In this document: in pieces, positions 1 through 5,481 of the stretch
Position numbering within the stretch: the first letter of the stretch is position 1
How the letters are laid out: the number at the start of each line of letters is the position of its first letter
Assembly (NCBI GenBank): GCA_036395835.1
Contig: DASWCW010000247.1
Span: 1-10,651, forward strand
DNA: 10,651 nt
Reading direction: 5' to 3'
Source of the DNA: AP-16 sp036395835
Lineage (GTDB): Bacteria; Pseudomonadota; Alphaproteobacteria; Rhizobiales; Xanthobacteraceae
Made by a program: the position numbers and the translations under genes
The notes under the pieces: model-generated
Databases searched by the model: none
Told to the model about the DNA's origin: nothing
Seen by the model: the letters and a program-made list of their open reading frames with translations, nothing else

Positions 1-680
1 CCCACCAGCTTGCCCTGAATCTTCACGCGGTTGGGCGGCAGGATGCGGACCTCATGGCTCGAGTTGGCGGGCTCGAGCGCGATCGAGGCGCCGCGGCGGC
101 GGAAGCGCTTGAGCGTCGCCTCCTCCTCGTCGATCAAAGCGACGACGATGTCGCCGGTGTCGGCCGCTTCGGTGCGGCGGATGAGCGCGATGTCGCCGTC
201 GAGGATGCCGGCGTCGATCATGGAATCCCCGCGCACTTCGAGCGCGAAATGATCGCCGGTCGAGAGCAGGTCGGCCGGCATGTTGATGGTGTGGCTGCGG
301 TTCTGGATCGCCTCGATCGGCGTGCCGGCGGCGATGCGGCCCATCACCGGGACGGCGACCGGGCGGCCGCCCTCGTCTTCCGAATTGGCGCGCACCCGCC
401 CGAGGTTGCCCTGGATGACGTTCGGCGTGAAGCCGCGGCTGCGCCCGCCAACGCCGTGGGCGACCGCATCCGGAAGCCGGACCACTTCGACCGCGCGTGC
501 GCGATTGGGCAGCCGCCGGATGAAGCCGCGCTCCTCGAGCGCGGTGATCAGCCGGTGAATGCCGGATTTCGAGCGCAGGTCGAGCGCGTCCTTCATCTCG
601 TCGAAGGAGGGGGGAACGCCGCTCTCCTTGAGCCGCTCGTGAATGAACCGCAGCAGTTCCAGTTGCTTGCGCGTCAGCAT
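1..680 (-). CDS. lexA: SOS repressor LexA, 3' end cut by the window edge
   Basis: LexA represses DNA-damage genes and cleaves itself when RecA filaments form. The frame read leftward from ATG 680-678 opens MLTRKQLELLRFI and stays open to base 1, giving 226 complete codons. By LexA-family length only the last few residues should be missing. Residues 1-65 are the winged-helix DNA-binding domain (SKSGIHRLITALEERGFI at about 38-54). The self-cleavage site is Ala118-Gly119 in GRIAAGTP. The S24 peptidase dyad is Ser153 in RGDSMIDAG and Lys191 in ATLKRF. This start is the one that gives the standard LexA N-terminus. An alphaproteobacterial-type SOS box 72 bases upstream indicates autoregulation. The gene lies downstream of moeA on the same strand, 149 bases away. 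The identity is clear from motifs in both domains. Confidence 0.96.
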   Translation of the reverse strand, partial: MLTRKQLELLRFIHERLKESGVPPSFDEMKDALDLRSKSGIHRLITALEERGFIRRLPNRARAVEVVRLPDAVAHGVGGRSRGFTPNVIQGNLGRVRANSEDEGGRPVAVPVMGRIAAGTPIEAIQNRSHTINMPADLLSTGDHFALEVRGDSMIDAGILDGDIALIRRTEAADTGDIVVALIDEEEATLKRFRRRGASIALEPANSSHEVRILPPNRVKIQGKLV

Positions 681-742
681 CGGTGCCCCGCTCGCCGTTG
701 GTTGAGCCTCGGTAACGCCCGTCCGAAACAAAGCATGAACGG

Positions 743-771
743 ACGCTATCTGTTCTTTATGTGTTCCGCAA
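743..771 (-). promoter_or_regulatory. candidate lexA promoter overlapping the SOS box
   Basis: Read on the minus strand, TTGCGG at 771-766 could be the -35 element, followed by 17 bases and TAGCGT at 748-743 as a poor -10. The LexA box occupies the spacer. Transcription would begin near 736, leaving a leader of about 55 bases before the lexA ATG. The -10 matches the consensus at only about three positions, so the exact promoter is uncertain. The overlap with the operator is the main support. Confidence 0.4.
752..766 (-). promoter_or_regulatory. LexA operator (SOS box), GTTC-N7-GTTC
   Basis: Two GTTC tetramers at 752-755 and 763-766 are separated by exactly seven bases. This matches the direct-repeat SOS box GTTC-N7-GTTC established for alphaproteobacteria, which differs from the E. 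coli CTG-N10-CAG palindrome. On the minus strand, the direction of lexA, it reads GAAC-N7-GAAC. It lies 72 bases upstream of the lexA start and within the spacer of the candidate promoter, where bound LexA would block RNA polymerase. Spacing and position are seen directly; the autoregulation is inferred. Confidence 0.85.
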
Positions 772-815
772 CCATTTAATTTCGCGTGAACAACTCGAAT
801 GATGCCCACAGCCCG

Positions 816-853
816 AGCTTAAGGATGGCTCATAAGCCAAGCTTAAGGATGGC
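816..853. repeat. 14-base direct repeat, period 24, across the moeA stop codon
   Basis: AGCTTAAGGATGGC occurs at 816-829 and again at 840-853. Read on the minus strand as codons, the moeA end is Ala-Ile-Leu-Lys-Leu-Gly-Leu-stop. The eight codons immediately after the stop read Ala-Ile-Leu-Lys-Leu-Gly-Leu-Trp. The copies differ only at synonymous sites (CTT/CTC, GGC/GGG, TTA/CTG) and at TGA/TGG. The second copy continues in frame to a TAA at 778-776. It looks like a 24-base tandem duplication of the gene's 3' end. Confidence 0.8.
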
Positions 854-2038
854 GCAGCGGCTGCCGGCCGGCGCGGCGGGCGCGTAAGGCTCACGAATGA
901 TTAAACAATCGGCCGCAGCCAGCGGTGCGAGCATCGAGCTGTCCTGGACCGCGAACGCGGTAGCGATCAAACTGCCGTCGGGCTGGCGCTCGAGTTTTCC
1001 ACGCAAATAGTCCGCGCGCTCGTCGTTCGCCGCAAGCTCGCGCCCCAGCACGGCCGATTCGGTCGCGGCCGACAGATCCTGCCGCCCAATGAGCCGCCGA
1101 AGCAGCGGTACGAGAAAGAGGAAGGCGCACACGTAGGCAGAGACCGGGTTGCCGGGGAGGCCGAGCACCCGGGTGCGCTCGATGCGCCCGTGCATCATCG
1201 GCCTTCCGGGCCGGACCGCGACCTTCCAGAACGCGAGCGCCATGCCCTGCGCGGCGAGCGCCCGCTGCACCAGATCATGCTCGCCGACGGAGGCGCCGCC
1301 GGTCGTGACCAGCACATCGCCCCAGCCGCGCATGCGCTCGAGCGCTTCGACCGTCGGCTCGATCCGGTCGGGGACGATGCCGAAATCGCGTGCCTCCGCG
1401 CCCTCCGCGCGGGCGAAGGCGCTCAGCGCCAGGCCGTTGGCGCTGACGATCTGGCCGGGGCCGGGGTTCGTTCCGGGCGGCACCAGCTCGTCGCCGGTCG
1501 CCAGGATCGCGACCCTGGGCCGGCGGCGAACCGGGATTTCGGCATGGTTCATGGCGGCCGCGAGCGCGATATCGCGGGCGGAAAGCCGCCGGCCGCGGCC
1601 TAGCAGCACTTGGCCCGAGGCGAAATCGAGCGCCTCGCGGCGGATGTGCTTTCCGGGCTGCGCGGCGCCCGTGATGACGACGATGTCGCCGCGGCGCTCG
1701 GTGTCTTCCTGCACGATGATGGCATCGGCCCCGGGCGGCAGCACGCCGCCGGTGAAAATGCGCGCGGCTTCGCCGGGACCCACGCTGCCCGCAAACGGCC
1801 GGCCGGCCGCAACCTCGCCGATCAGCTTGAGCTCGGCGCGTCCGCCGGCCACGTCGGCCGCCCGCACCGCATAGCCGTCCATGGCGGAGACCGCGGCGGG
1901 CGGCTGCGAGCGCAGCGCCGCGAGGTCGACGGCGAGCACACGCCCGCTCGCTTGCGCGATCGGCACATGCTCGGACGGCAGCGGCTCGACGCCGTCGAGC
2001 ACGCGGGCGAGCGCCTCCTCGACCGAGAGGAGCGCCAT
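830..2038 (-). CDS. moeA: molybdopterin molybdenumtransferase MoeA
   Basis: MoeA inserts molybdate into adenylylated molybdopterin, the last step of molybdenum cofactor synthesis, in the cytoplasm. The 402-residue product has the normal family length. Motifs in order are SAMDGYAVRA at 51-60, FTGGVLPPGADAIIVQEDT at 95-113, ATGDELVPPGT at 180-190, the molybdopterin-binding-fold motif TTGGASVGEHD at 245-255, RPGRPMMHG at 277-284, and LPGNPVSAYV at 294-303. The C-terminal beta-barrel domain follows from about residue 320. The ATG lies 2 bases after the moaC stop. A good Shine-Dalgarno, GAGGA at 2049-2045, sits inside the end of moaC, so the two are probably translationally coupled. The last seven codons are repeated just past the stop codon. 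MoeA is preferred over MogA or MoaB because of the full multi-domain length. Confidence 0.95.
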   Translation of the reverse strand: MALLSVEEALARVLDGVEPLPSEHVPIAQASGRVLAVDLAALRSQPPAAVSAMDGYAVRAADVAGGRAELKLIGEVAAGRPFAGSVGPGEAARIFTGGVLPPGADAIIVQEDTERRGDIVVITGAAQPGKHIRREALDFASGQVLLGRGRRLSARDIALAAAMNHAEIPVRRRPRVAILATGDELVPPGTNPGPGQIVSANGLALSAFARAEGAEARDFGIVPDRIEPTVEALERMRGWGDVLVTTGGASVGEHDLVQRALAAQGMALAFWKVAVRPGRPMMHGRIERTRVLGLPGNPVSAYVCAFLFLVPLLRRLIGRQDLSAATESAVLGRELAANDERADYLRGKLERQPDGSLIATAFAVQDSSMLAPLAAADCLIIREPYAPAAPAGSRCAILKLGL

Positions 2039-2040
2039 CT

Positions 2041-2532
2041 TCAGTCCTCGGCCGCCTGATAGAGGCCCGACTTGCCGCCGCGCTTCTCGAGGAGCTGGAT
2101 CGCCTCGATGCGCATGCCGCGTTCGAGCGCCTTGGCCATGTCGTAGATGGTGAGACAGGCGATCGAGACGGCGGTCAGCGCCTCCATCTCCACGCCGGTT
2201 CGTCCGGCCACTTTCGTGGTGGCGCGGACGATCAGGCCGGGCAGGTCGCGGTCGGGCTTGATCTCGACCTCCACCTTGGTGAGCGGGAGCGGATGACAGA
2301 GCGGGATCAGCTCATGGGTGCGCTTGGCGGCGAGAATGCCGGCGATGCGCGCGGCGCCCAGCACGTCGCCCTTCCTGGCATCGCCCTTGAGCACCGCATC
2401 GAGCGTCTTGGGCAGCATCACCACGCGGCCTTCGGCGATGGCAGTGCGCTCGGTCGGGGCCTTTTCGGACACGTCGACCATGCGGGCTTCGCCGCGGCTG
2501 CCGAGGTGGGAAAGTTTCGGTGTGCGCGCCAC
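2041..2532 (-). CDS. moaC: cyclic pyranopterin monophosphate synthase MoaC (GTG start)
   Basis: MoaC converts the MoaA product 3',8-cH2GTP to cyclic pyranopterin monophosphate, the first stable intermediate of molybdenum cofactor synthesis. Signature motifs are ELIPLCHPLPLT at 74-85, TGVEMEALTAVSIACLTIYD at 112-131 with the family's catalytic Asp131 and Lys134, and the C-terminal GGKSGLY at 152-158. The 163 residues are the normal length. I chose GTG 2532-2530 because the resulting start, ARTPKLSHLGSRGEARMVDVS, resembles the full N-terminus of alphaproteobacterial MoaC. The internal ATG at 2481-2479 would remove it. The GTG lies one base after the trpC stop (TGA-C-GTG) with no strong Shine-Dalgarno, which suggests reinitiation by ribosomes ending trpC. 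Confidence 0.95.
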   Translation of the reverse strand: MARTPKLSHLGSRGEARMVDVSEKAPTERTAIAEGRVVMLPKTLDAVLKGDARKGDVLGAARIAGILAAKRTHELIPLCHPLPLTKVEVEIKPDRDLPGLIVRATTKVAGRTGVEMEALTAVSIACLTIYDMAKALERGMRIEAIQLLEKRGGKSGLYQAAED

Positions 2533-2533
2533 G

Positions 2534-3355
2534 TCACTCGGCCGCCGGCGCGGCGCGCGCCTGTTGCGAGGCCAGCAGCGCGCGCGTCGCCGCCGTCACG
2601 TCGGCCTGGCGCATCAGGCTTTCGCCGACGAGAAACGCGGACACGCCGAGCGCCGCGAGGCGAGCGAGATCGGCCGGGGTGTTGAGGCCGCTTTCGGCGA
2701 CCACGATCCGGTCTTGCGGAATCCGCGGCGCCAGCCGTTCCGTGGTCGCAAGGCTCGTGACGAAAGTTTTCAGGTCGCGGTTGTTGATGCCGATCAGGCG
2801 CGAGCGCAGGGAAAGCGCGCGGTCGAGCTCGGCTTCGTCGTGGATCTCGACCAGCACGTCGATACCGAGGTCGGACGCCGCCTGTTCGAGATCGCGCGCG
2901 ACGGCGTCCTCGACGGCCGCCAGGATGATCAGGATGCAATCCGCGCCGAGCGCGCGCGCCTCGACGACCTGATAGGGATCGTAGAGGAAATCCTTGCGCA
3001 GCACCGGGAGCGAGCTAGCCGCGCGCGCGGCGGTCAGATGCTCGGGATCGCCCTGAAACGAGGGCGCGTCGGTGAGCACCGAGAGACAGCTGGCGCCGCC
3101 GGCCTCATAGGCGCGCGCGAGCGCCGGTGGATCGAAATCGGCACGGATCAGGCCCTTCGACGGGCTCGCCTTCTTGATCTCGGCGATCAGCGCGGTTTCG
3201 CTCCGAGCGTGCCGGCGCTCGATCGCTGCCAGGAATCCGCGCGGTGGCGTCGCGCGAATGGCCTGTTCGCGCAGCGCCGCGAGCGGCCGGGCGCGTTTGG
3301 CCGCGGCGATCTCCTCGCGCTTGTAGGCTTTTATCCTCGTGAGCACGTCGGCCAT
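2534..3355 (-). CDS. trpC: indole-3-glycerol phosphate synthase TrpC
   Basis: TrpC closes the indole ring by decarboxylating and cyclising CdRP to indole-3-glycerol phosphate, in the tryptophan pathway. The 273-residue TIM barrel shows the family's active-site motifs in order: AEIKKASPSKG at 58-68 with Lys61, VLRKDF at 118-123 with Lys121, LVEIHDE at 168-174 with Glu170, GINNRDL at 189-195, and VVAESGL at 218-224. It is a stand-alone IGPS with no TrpF fusion. The ATG at 3355-3353 gives the usual MADVLTRIKAYKREEI start. The trpD-trpC gap is 17 bases, lacks a recognisable Shine-Dalgarno, and carries a short direct repeat. The stop is one base before moaC. Confidence 0.97.
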   Translation of the reverse strand: MADVLTRIKAYKREEIAAAKRARPLAALREQAIRATPPRGFLAAIERRHARSETALIAEIKKASPSKGLIRADFDPPALARAYEAGGASCLSVLTDAPSFQGDPEHLTAARAASSLPVLRKDFLYDPYQVVEARALGADCILIILAAVEDAVARDLEQAASDLGIDVLVEIHDEAELDRALSLRSRLIGINNRDLKTFVTSLATTERLAPRIPQDRIVVAESGLNTPADLARLAALGVSAFLVGESLMRQADVTAATRALLASQQARAAPAAE

Positions 3356-3380
3356 GGGTCAAGCGTCAAGGGTCAAGCGT
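3356..3380. repeat. 11-base direct repeat, period 14, at the trpD-trpC junction
   Basis: GGGTCAAGCGT occurs at 3356-3366 and 3370-3380, with CAA between the copies. The right copy contains the trpD stop codon (TGA on the minus strand, 3375-3373). The left copy abuts the trpC ATG and occupies the place where a Shine-Dalgarno would be expected. It looks like a slippage duplication that lengthened the gap between the two genes. No function is apparent. Confidence 0.75.
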
Positions 3381-4386
3381 TGGAAACGGCGATCAGGCGG
3401 TCGAGCCGGCCTTCGGCTTCGCCGGAATCGATGGATTTTTTCGCGAGCAGGATGCCGCCCTCGAGATCATGAGCGCGGCCGGCGACCAGAAGTCCCGCCG
3501 CGGCGTTGAGGAGCGCAACGTCGCGGAACGGGCCTTTCCGGCCCTTGAGCACGTCGAGCAGCGCCGCGGCGTTTTCCTGCGCATCGCCGCCGCGCAGCGC
3601 TTCGGGTTTGACCTTGGGGAAACCGAAATCCTCCGGCGCGATGTCGAATGCCCGCACCGCGCCGTTCTCGAACGAGGCGACCCGGGTGGGGCCGGCGGTC
3701 GTGATCTCGTCGAGGCCGTCGGAGCCGTGCACGACGATCGCGCGTTCCGAGCCGAGGTTCTTGAGCACGTACGCGATCGGCTCGACCCATTGCCGCGAGA
3801 ACACCCCGACCATCTGCCGCTTGACCCGGGCCGGATTGGACAGCGGGCCGAGCAGATTGAAGATGGTGCGGGTGCCCAGCTCGACCCGGGTCGGGCCGAC
3901 GTGCTTCATCGCCGGATGGTGGGCGGGCGCGAACATGAAGCCAATGCCGGCCTCGCGGATGCAATAGGAGATCGCGTCCGGGGAAAGATCGATGCGCACG
4001 CCGAGCGCGGCGAGAACGTCGGCGGCGCCGCAGCGCGAGGAGAGCGCGCGGTTGCCGTGCTTGGCGACCGGAACGCCGGCTCCGGCGACGACGAAGGCGG
4101 CACAAGTCGAGATGTTGAACGAGCCCGACGCATCCCCGCCGGTGCCCACCACGTCGATGGCGTCGGCGGGAGCCTCGACGGCGAGCATTTTCGACCGCAT
4201 GGTCCGGACCGCGCCGGTGATCTCGTCCACGGTTTCGCCGCGGACTCTGAGCGCCATCAGCAATCCGCCCATTTGCGAGGGCGTCGCTTCGCCCGACATC
4301 ATGCGGTCGAACGCCTGCGCGGATTCCTCCAGCGTGAGCGCGGCGCCGCTCGCGACCTTGGCGATGAGCGCCTTGAGCTCGTCCAT
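3373..4386 (-). CDS. trpD: anthranilate phosphoribosyltransferase TrpD
   Basis: TrpD transfers phosphoribose from PRPP to anthranilate, the second tryptophan-specific step. From ATG 4386-4384 the protein is 337 residues, the normal family length. The helical N-terminal domain (about 1-70) is followed by the PRPP-binding glycine loop VGTGGDASGSFNIST at 80-94, KHGNRALSSRCGAADVL at 109-125, the anthranilate-site segment APAHHPAMKHVGPTR at 153-167 with FNLLGPLSNP at 176-185, and the metal-binding DGLDE at 223-227. An in-frame ATG at 4452-4450 exists, but it would add 22 residues of Pro/Gly/Arg-rich sequence antisense-free only by overlapping the trpG 3' end. I rejected it because MDELKALIAKV is the usual N-terminus. 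The start is 16 bases after the trpG stop, with only a G-rich stretch at 4401-4397 as a weak ribosome site. Confidence 0.96.
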   Translation of the reverse strand: MDELKALIAKVASGAALTLEESAQAFDRMMSGEATPSQMGGLLMALRVRGETVDEITGAVRTMRSKMLAVEAPADAIDVVGTGGDASGSFNISTCAAFVVAGAGVPVAKHGNRALSSRCGAADVLAALGVRIDLSPDAISYCIREAGIGFMFAPAHHPAMKHVGPTRVELGTRTIFNLLGPLSNPARVKRQMVGVFSRQWVEPIAYVLKNLGSERAIVVHGSDGLDEITTAGPTRVASFENGAVRAFDIAPEDFGFPKVKPEALRGGDAQENAAALLDVLKGRKGPFRDVALLNAAAGLLVAGRAHDLEGGILLAKKSIDSGEAEGRLDRLIAVSNA

Positions 4387-4402
4387 TTCTGCCGCGCCCC
4401 CG

Positions 4403-5011
4403 CTAATGCGCGGCCGGCCGCCGGCCGGTCTCGGCATTCCAGGCCGCGGCAAGCTCGAGAAAATTCTTCAGGATCAGATGCCCGTGCTCCGAGGCGATGC
4501 TTTCCGGGTGGAACTGCACGCCATGGACCGGCAGCCGCGCGTGCGAAACGCCCATGACGAGATGATCGTCGGTTTCCGCCGTCAATGCCAGCTCGTCCGG
4601 TATGCTGGCGCGGTCGACCACGAGCGAATGGTAGCGCGTGGCCTGGAACGGCGCGTTGATGCCGCGGAACACGCCGCTGCCCCGATGCCGGATCTCGGAG
4701 AGCTTGCCGTGGACGGGGACCGGCGCGCGCACGATCCTTCCGCCGAACGCCTGCCCGATCGCCTGGTGGCCGAGACACACGCCGAGAATCGGAACGCTCG
4801 GCGCAGCCTTGTCGATGAGATCGAGGCAGATGCCCGCCTCATTGGGAGTGCAAGGGCCGGGCGAGAGCACGATCGCGTCCGGATCGGCCGCGAGCACGTC
4901 GGCGCTCGCGAGCTTATCGTTGCGATGCACCACGACCTCCGCGCCCAGTCCGCCGAGATAATGGACGAGGTTGAAGGTGAAGCTGTCGTAATTGTCGATC
5001 AATACGATCAT
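4403..5011 (-). CDS. trpG: anthranilate synthase glutamine amidotransferase subunit TrpG
   Basis: TrpG hydrolyses glutamine and passes ammonia to TrpE for anthranilate synthesis. The same family (TrpG/PabA) can also serve p-aminobenzoate synthesis, so dual use is possible. The 202-residue class I glutamine amidotransferase shows MIVLIDNYDSFTFNL at the N-terminus, the oxyanion loop SPGPCTPNEAG at 50-60, nucleophile Cys79 in GVCLGHQAIGQ, and the remaining triad residues His168 and Glu170 in VQFHPESIASE. I chose ATG 5011-5009 over an in-frame ATG 27 codons upstream for two reasons: it yields the canonical start, and it has a Shine-Dalgarno (GAGG, 5020-5017) five bases away. It is first in the tight trpG-trpD-trpC-moaC-moeA run. 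It is not fused to trpE, and a plus-strand gene separates it from trpE. Confidence 0.96.
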   Translation of the reverse strand: MIVLIDNYDSFTFNLVHYLGGLGAEVVVHRNDKLASADVLAADPDAIVLSPGPCTPNEAGICLDLIDKAAPSVPILGVCLGHQAIGQAFGGRIVRAPVPVHGKLSEIRHRGSGVFRGINAPFQATRYHSLVVDRASIPDELALTAETDDHLVMGVSHARLPVHGVQFHPESIASEHGHLILKNFLELAAAWNAETGRRPAAH

Positions 5012-5016
5012 TTTGG

Positions 5017-5020
5017 CCTC
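5017..5020 (-). promoter_or_regulatory. trpG Shine-Dalgarno that fixes the start
   Basis: On the minus strand GAGG is followed by CCAAA and the ATG at 5011-5009. The 5-base spacing supports this start over the in-frame ATG at 5092. Confidence 0.55.
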
Positions 5021-5030
5021 GCGCGCCCGG

Positions 5031-5059
5031 GTCTTAGTTGCCGGGGGTCGGCCGGTCAA
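5031..5059 (-). promoter_or_regulatory. candidate trpG operon promoter
   Basis: On the minus strand TTGACC at 5059-5054 (-35) and TAAGAC at 5036-5031 (-10) are separated by exactly 17 bases. Transcription would start near 5024, leaving a leader of only about a dozen bases that just includes the GAGG ribosome site. If correct, trpG-trpD-trpC-moaC-moeA is transcribed independently of trpE, and there is no room for a classic trp leader-peptide attenuator. It is supported only by consensus similarity and position. Confidence 0.45.
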
Positions 5060-5141
5060 GGCGACGGCGGGACGCCGGGAGAGGGCGGGCAAGCGCGCAG
5101 AATTCGCCGATCCGAGCTTTTGGGGTATTCATCCAACGGGC

Positions 5142-5240
5142 GCCGACGGCGGGCTGCTGGTCGACATGACGACCAGAACGGTATGGATTTTGCGAACCGG
5201 AGAGATTTCACCTCGGTTTGTTACGTGCTGGGTGCTGTAA
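5142..5240 (+). pseudogene. probable 3' remnant of a DUF6883-family gene
   Basis: The plus-strand frame ending at TAA 5238-5240 finishes with TVWILRTGE, a short link, and PRFVTCWVL. From memory, DUF6883 proteins end in a very similar way (TVWIVRTGED-PRFVTxY/xxL), and their genes commonly sit immediately upstream of DUF4926 genes, as here. An intact member would be roughly 100-110 residues. Here similarity is recognisable only for about the last 22 residues, from near 5172. The upstream part is unfamiliar and runs into the trpG promoter and then antisense trpG. The frame is open from 4992, and an ATG at 5166 would encode a 24-residue peptide. Its stop overlaps the next start (TAATG), the arrangement of an intact two-gene cassette. 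The family assignment is recollection, not a search; the left boundary given is approximate. Confidence 0.55.
5157..5176. promoter_or_regulatory. perfect 7-bp inverted repeat, possible operator or hairpin
   Basis: The arms CTGGTCG (5157-5163) and CGACCAG (5170-5176) are exact reverse complements around ACATGA, whose core CATG is itself self-complementary. The dyad lies in the divergent gap between trpG and the DUF4926-like gene and encloses an ATG at 5166-5168. There is no T-run on either strand, so a rho-independent terminator is unlikely. It could be a protein-binding dyad or an RNA hairpin near a start codon, or chance; the role is unknown. Confidence 0.35.
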
Positions 5241-5476
5241 TGACGGGAAAAGAAGCAAGGGAGGGCGAACGTCCTTCCGTTCTCGACGTGGTGGCGCTAC
5301 TGGCTGATCGCCCGGCGGAGAGCCTTGCGCGCGGGCAGGTCGGTACCGTTGTGGAATTGCTCGACGAAAGCACCGCGCTCGTGGAATTCACGGACAACCA
5401 GGGCCGCGGCTATGCGATCGCACCCTGTCCGCGGTCGGAACTTCCGGTCCTACATTACGTCCCACAGGCGGCTTGA
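5240..5476 (+). CDS. small DUF4926-like protein, antisense between trpE and trpG
   Basis: This is a 78-residue acidic, soluble-looking protein with no signal peptide or membrane segment. Residues 13-73 fit my recollection of the DUF4926 family: SVLDVVALLADRP, then RGQVGTVVELLDE at 31-43, ALVEFTDNQGRGYAIAP at 46-62, and a terminal LPVLHYVP. The RGQVGTVVE core suggests a small beta-barrel, SH3-like fold, which is inference. The biochemical function of the family is not known to me; it usually accompanies a DUF6883 gene. ATG 5240 overlaps the stop of the upstream remnant and has no Shine-Dalgarno, so translation probably depends on coupling to that frame. It converges on trpE, with 5 bases between the stop codons and no terminator. 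It is the only gene on the plus strand between bases 1 and 9093. Confidence 0.8.
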   Translation: MTGKEAREGERPSVLDVVALLADRPAESLARGQVGTVVELLDESTALVEFTDNQGRGYAIAPCPRSELPVLHYVPQAA

Positions 5477-5481
5477 GCCCG

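Noticed and set aside
826..839. Short hairpin TGGCT-CATA-AGCCA at the moeA stop as a terminator
   Set aside because: A five-pair stem without a T-run on either strand is too weak; the segment is better explained by the duplicated moeA tail.
4387..4452. Longer trpD start at ATG 4452
   Set aside because: It would add 22 low-complexity residues overlapping the trpG 3' end; the 337-residue form already matches the usual TrpD N-terminus and length.
5012..5092. Longer trpG start at ATG 5092
   Set aside because: It adds 27 Arg/Pro/Ala-rich residues before the canonical start and would begin upstream of the candidate promoter.
3992..5239. A long plus-strand extension in frame with the DUF4926-like protein, which would give a 494-residue protein
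   Set aside because: The extension is antisense to trpD and trpG and has no motifs. The DUF4926-like similarity begins within a few residues of ATG 5240.
5012..5239. Trp leader peptide and attenuator upstream of trpG
   Set aside because: The candidate leader is only about a dozen bases. The nearby frame with two tryptophans is on the opposite strand, and no alternative pairing followed by a T-run is visible.
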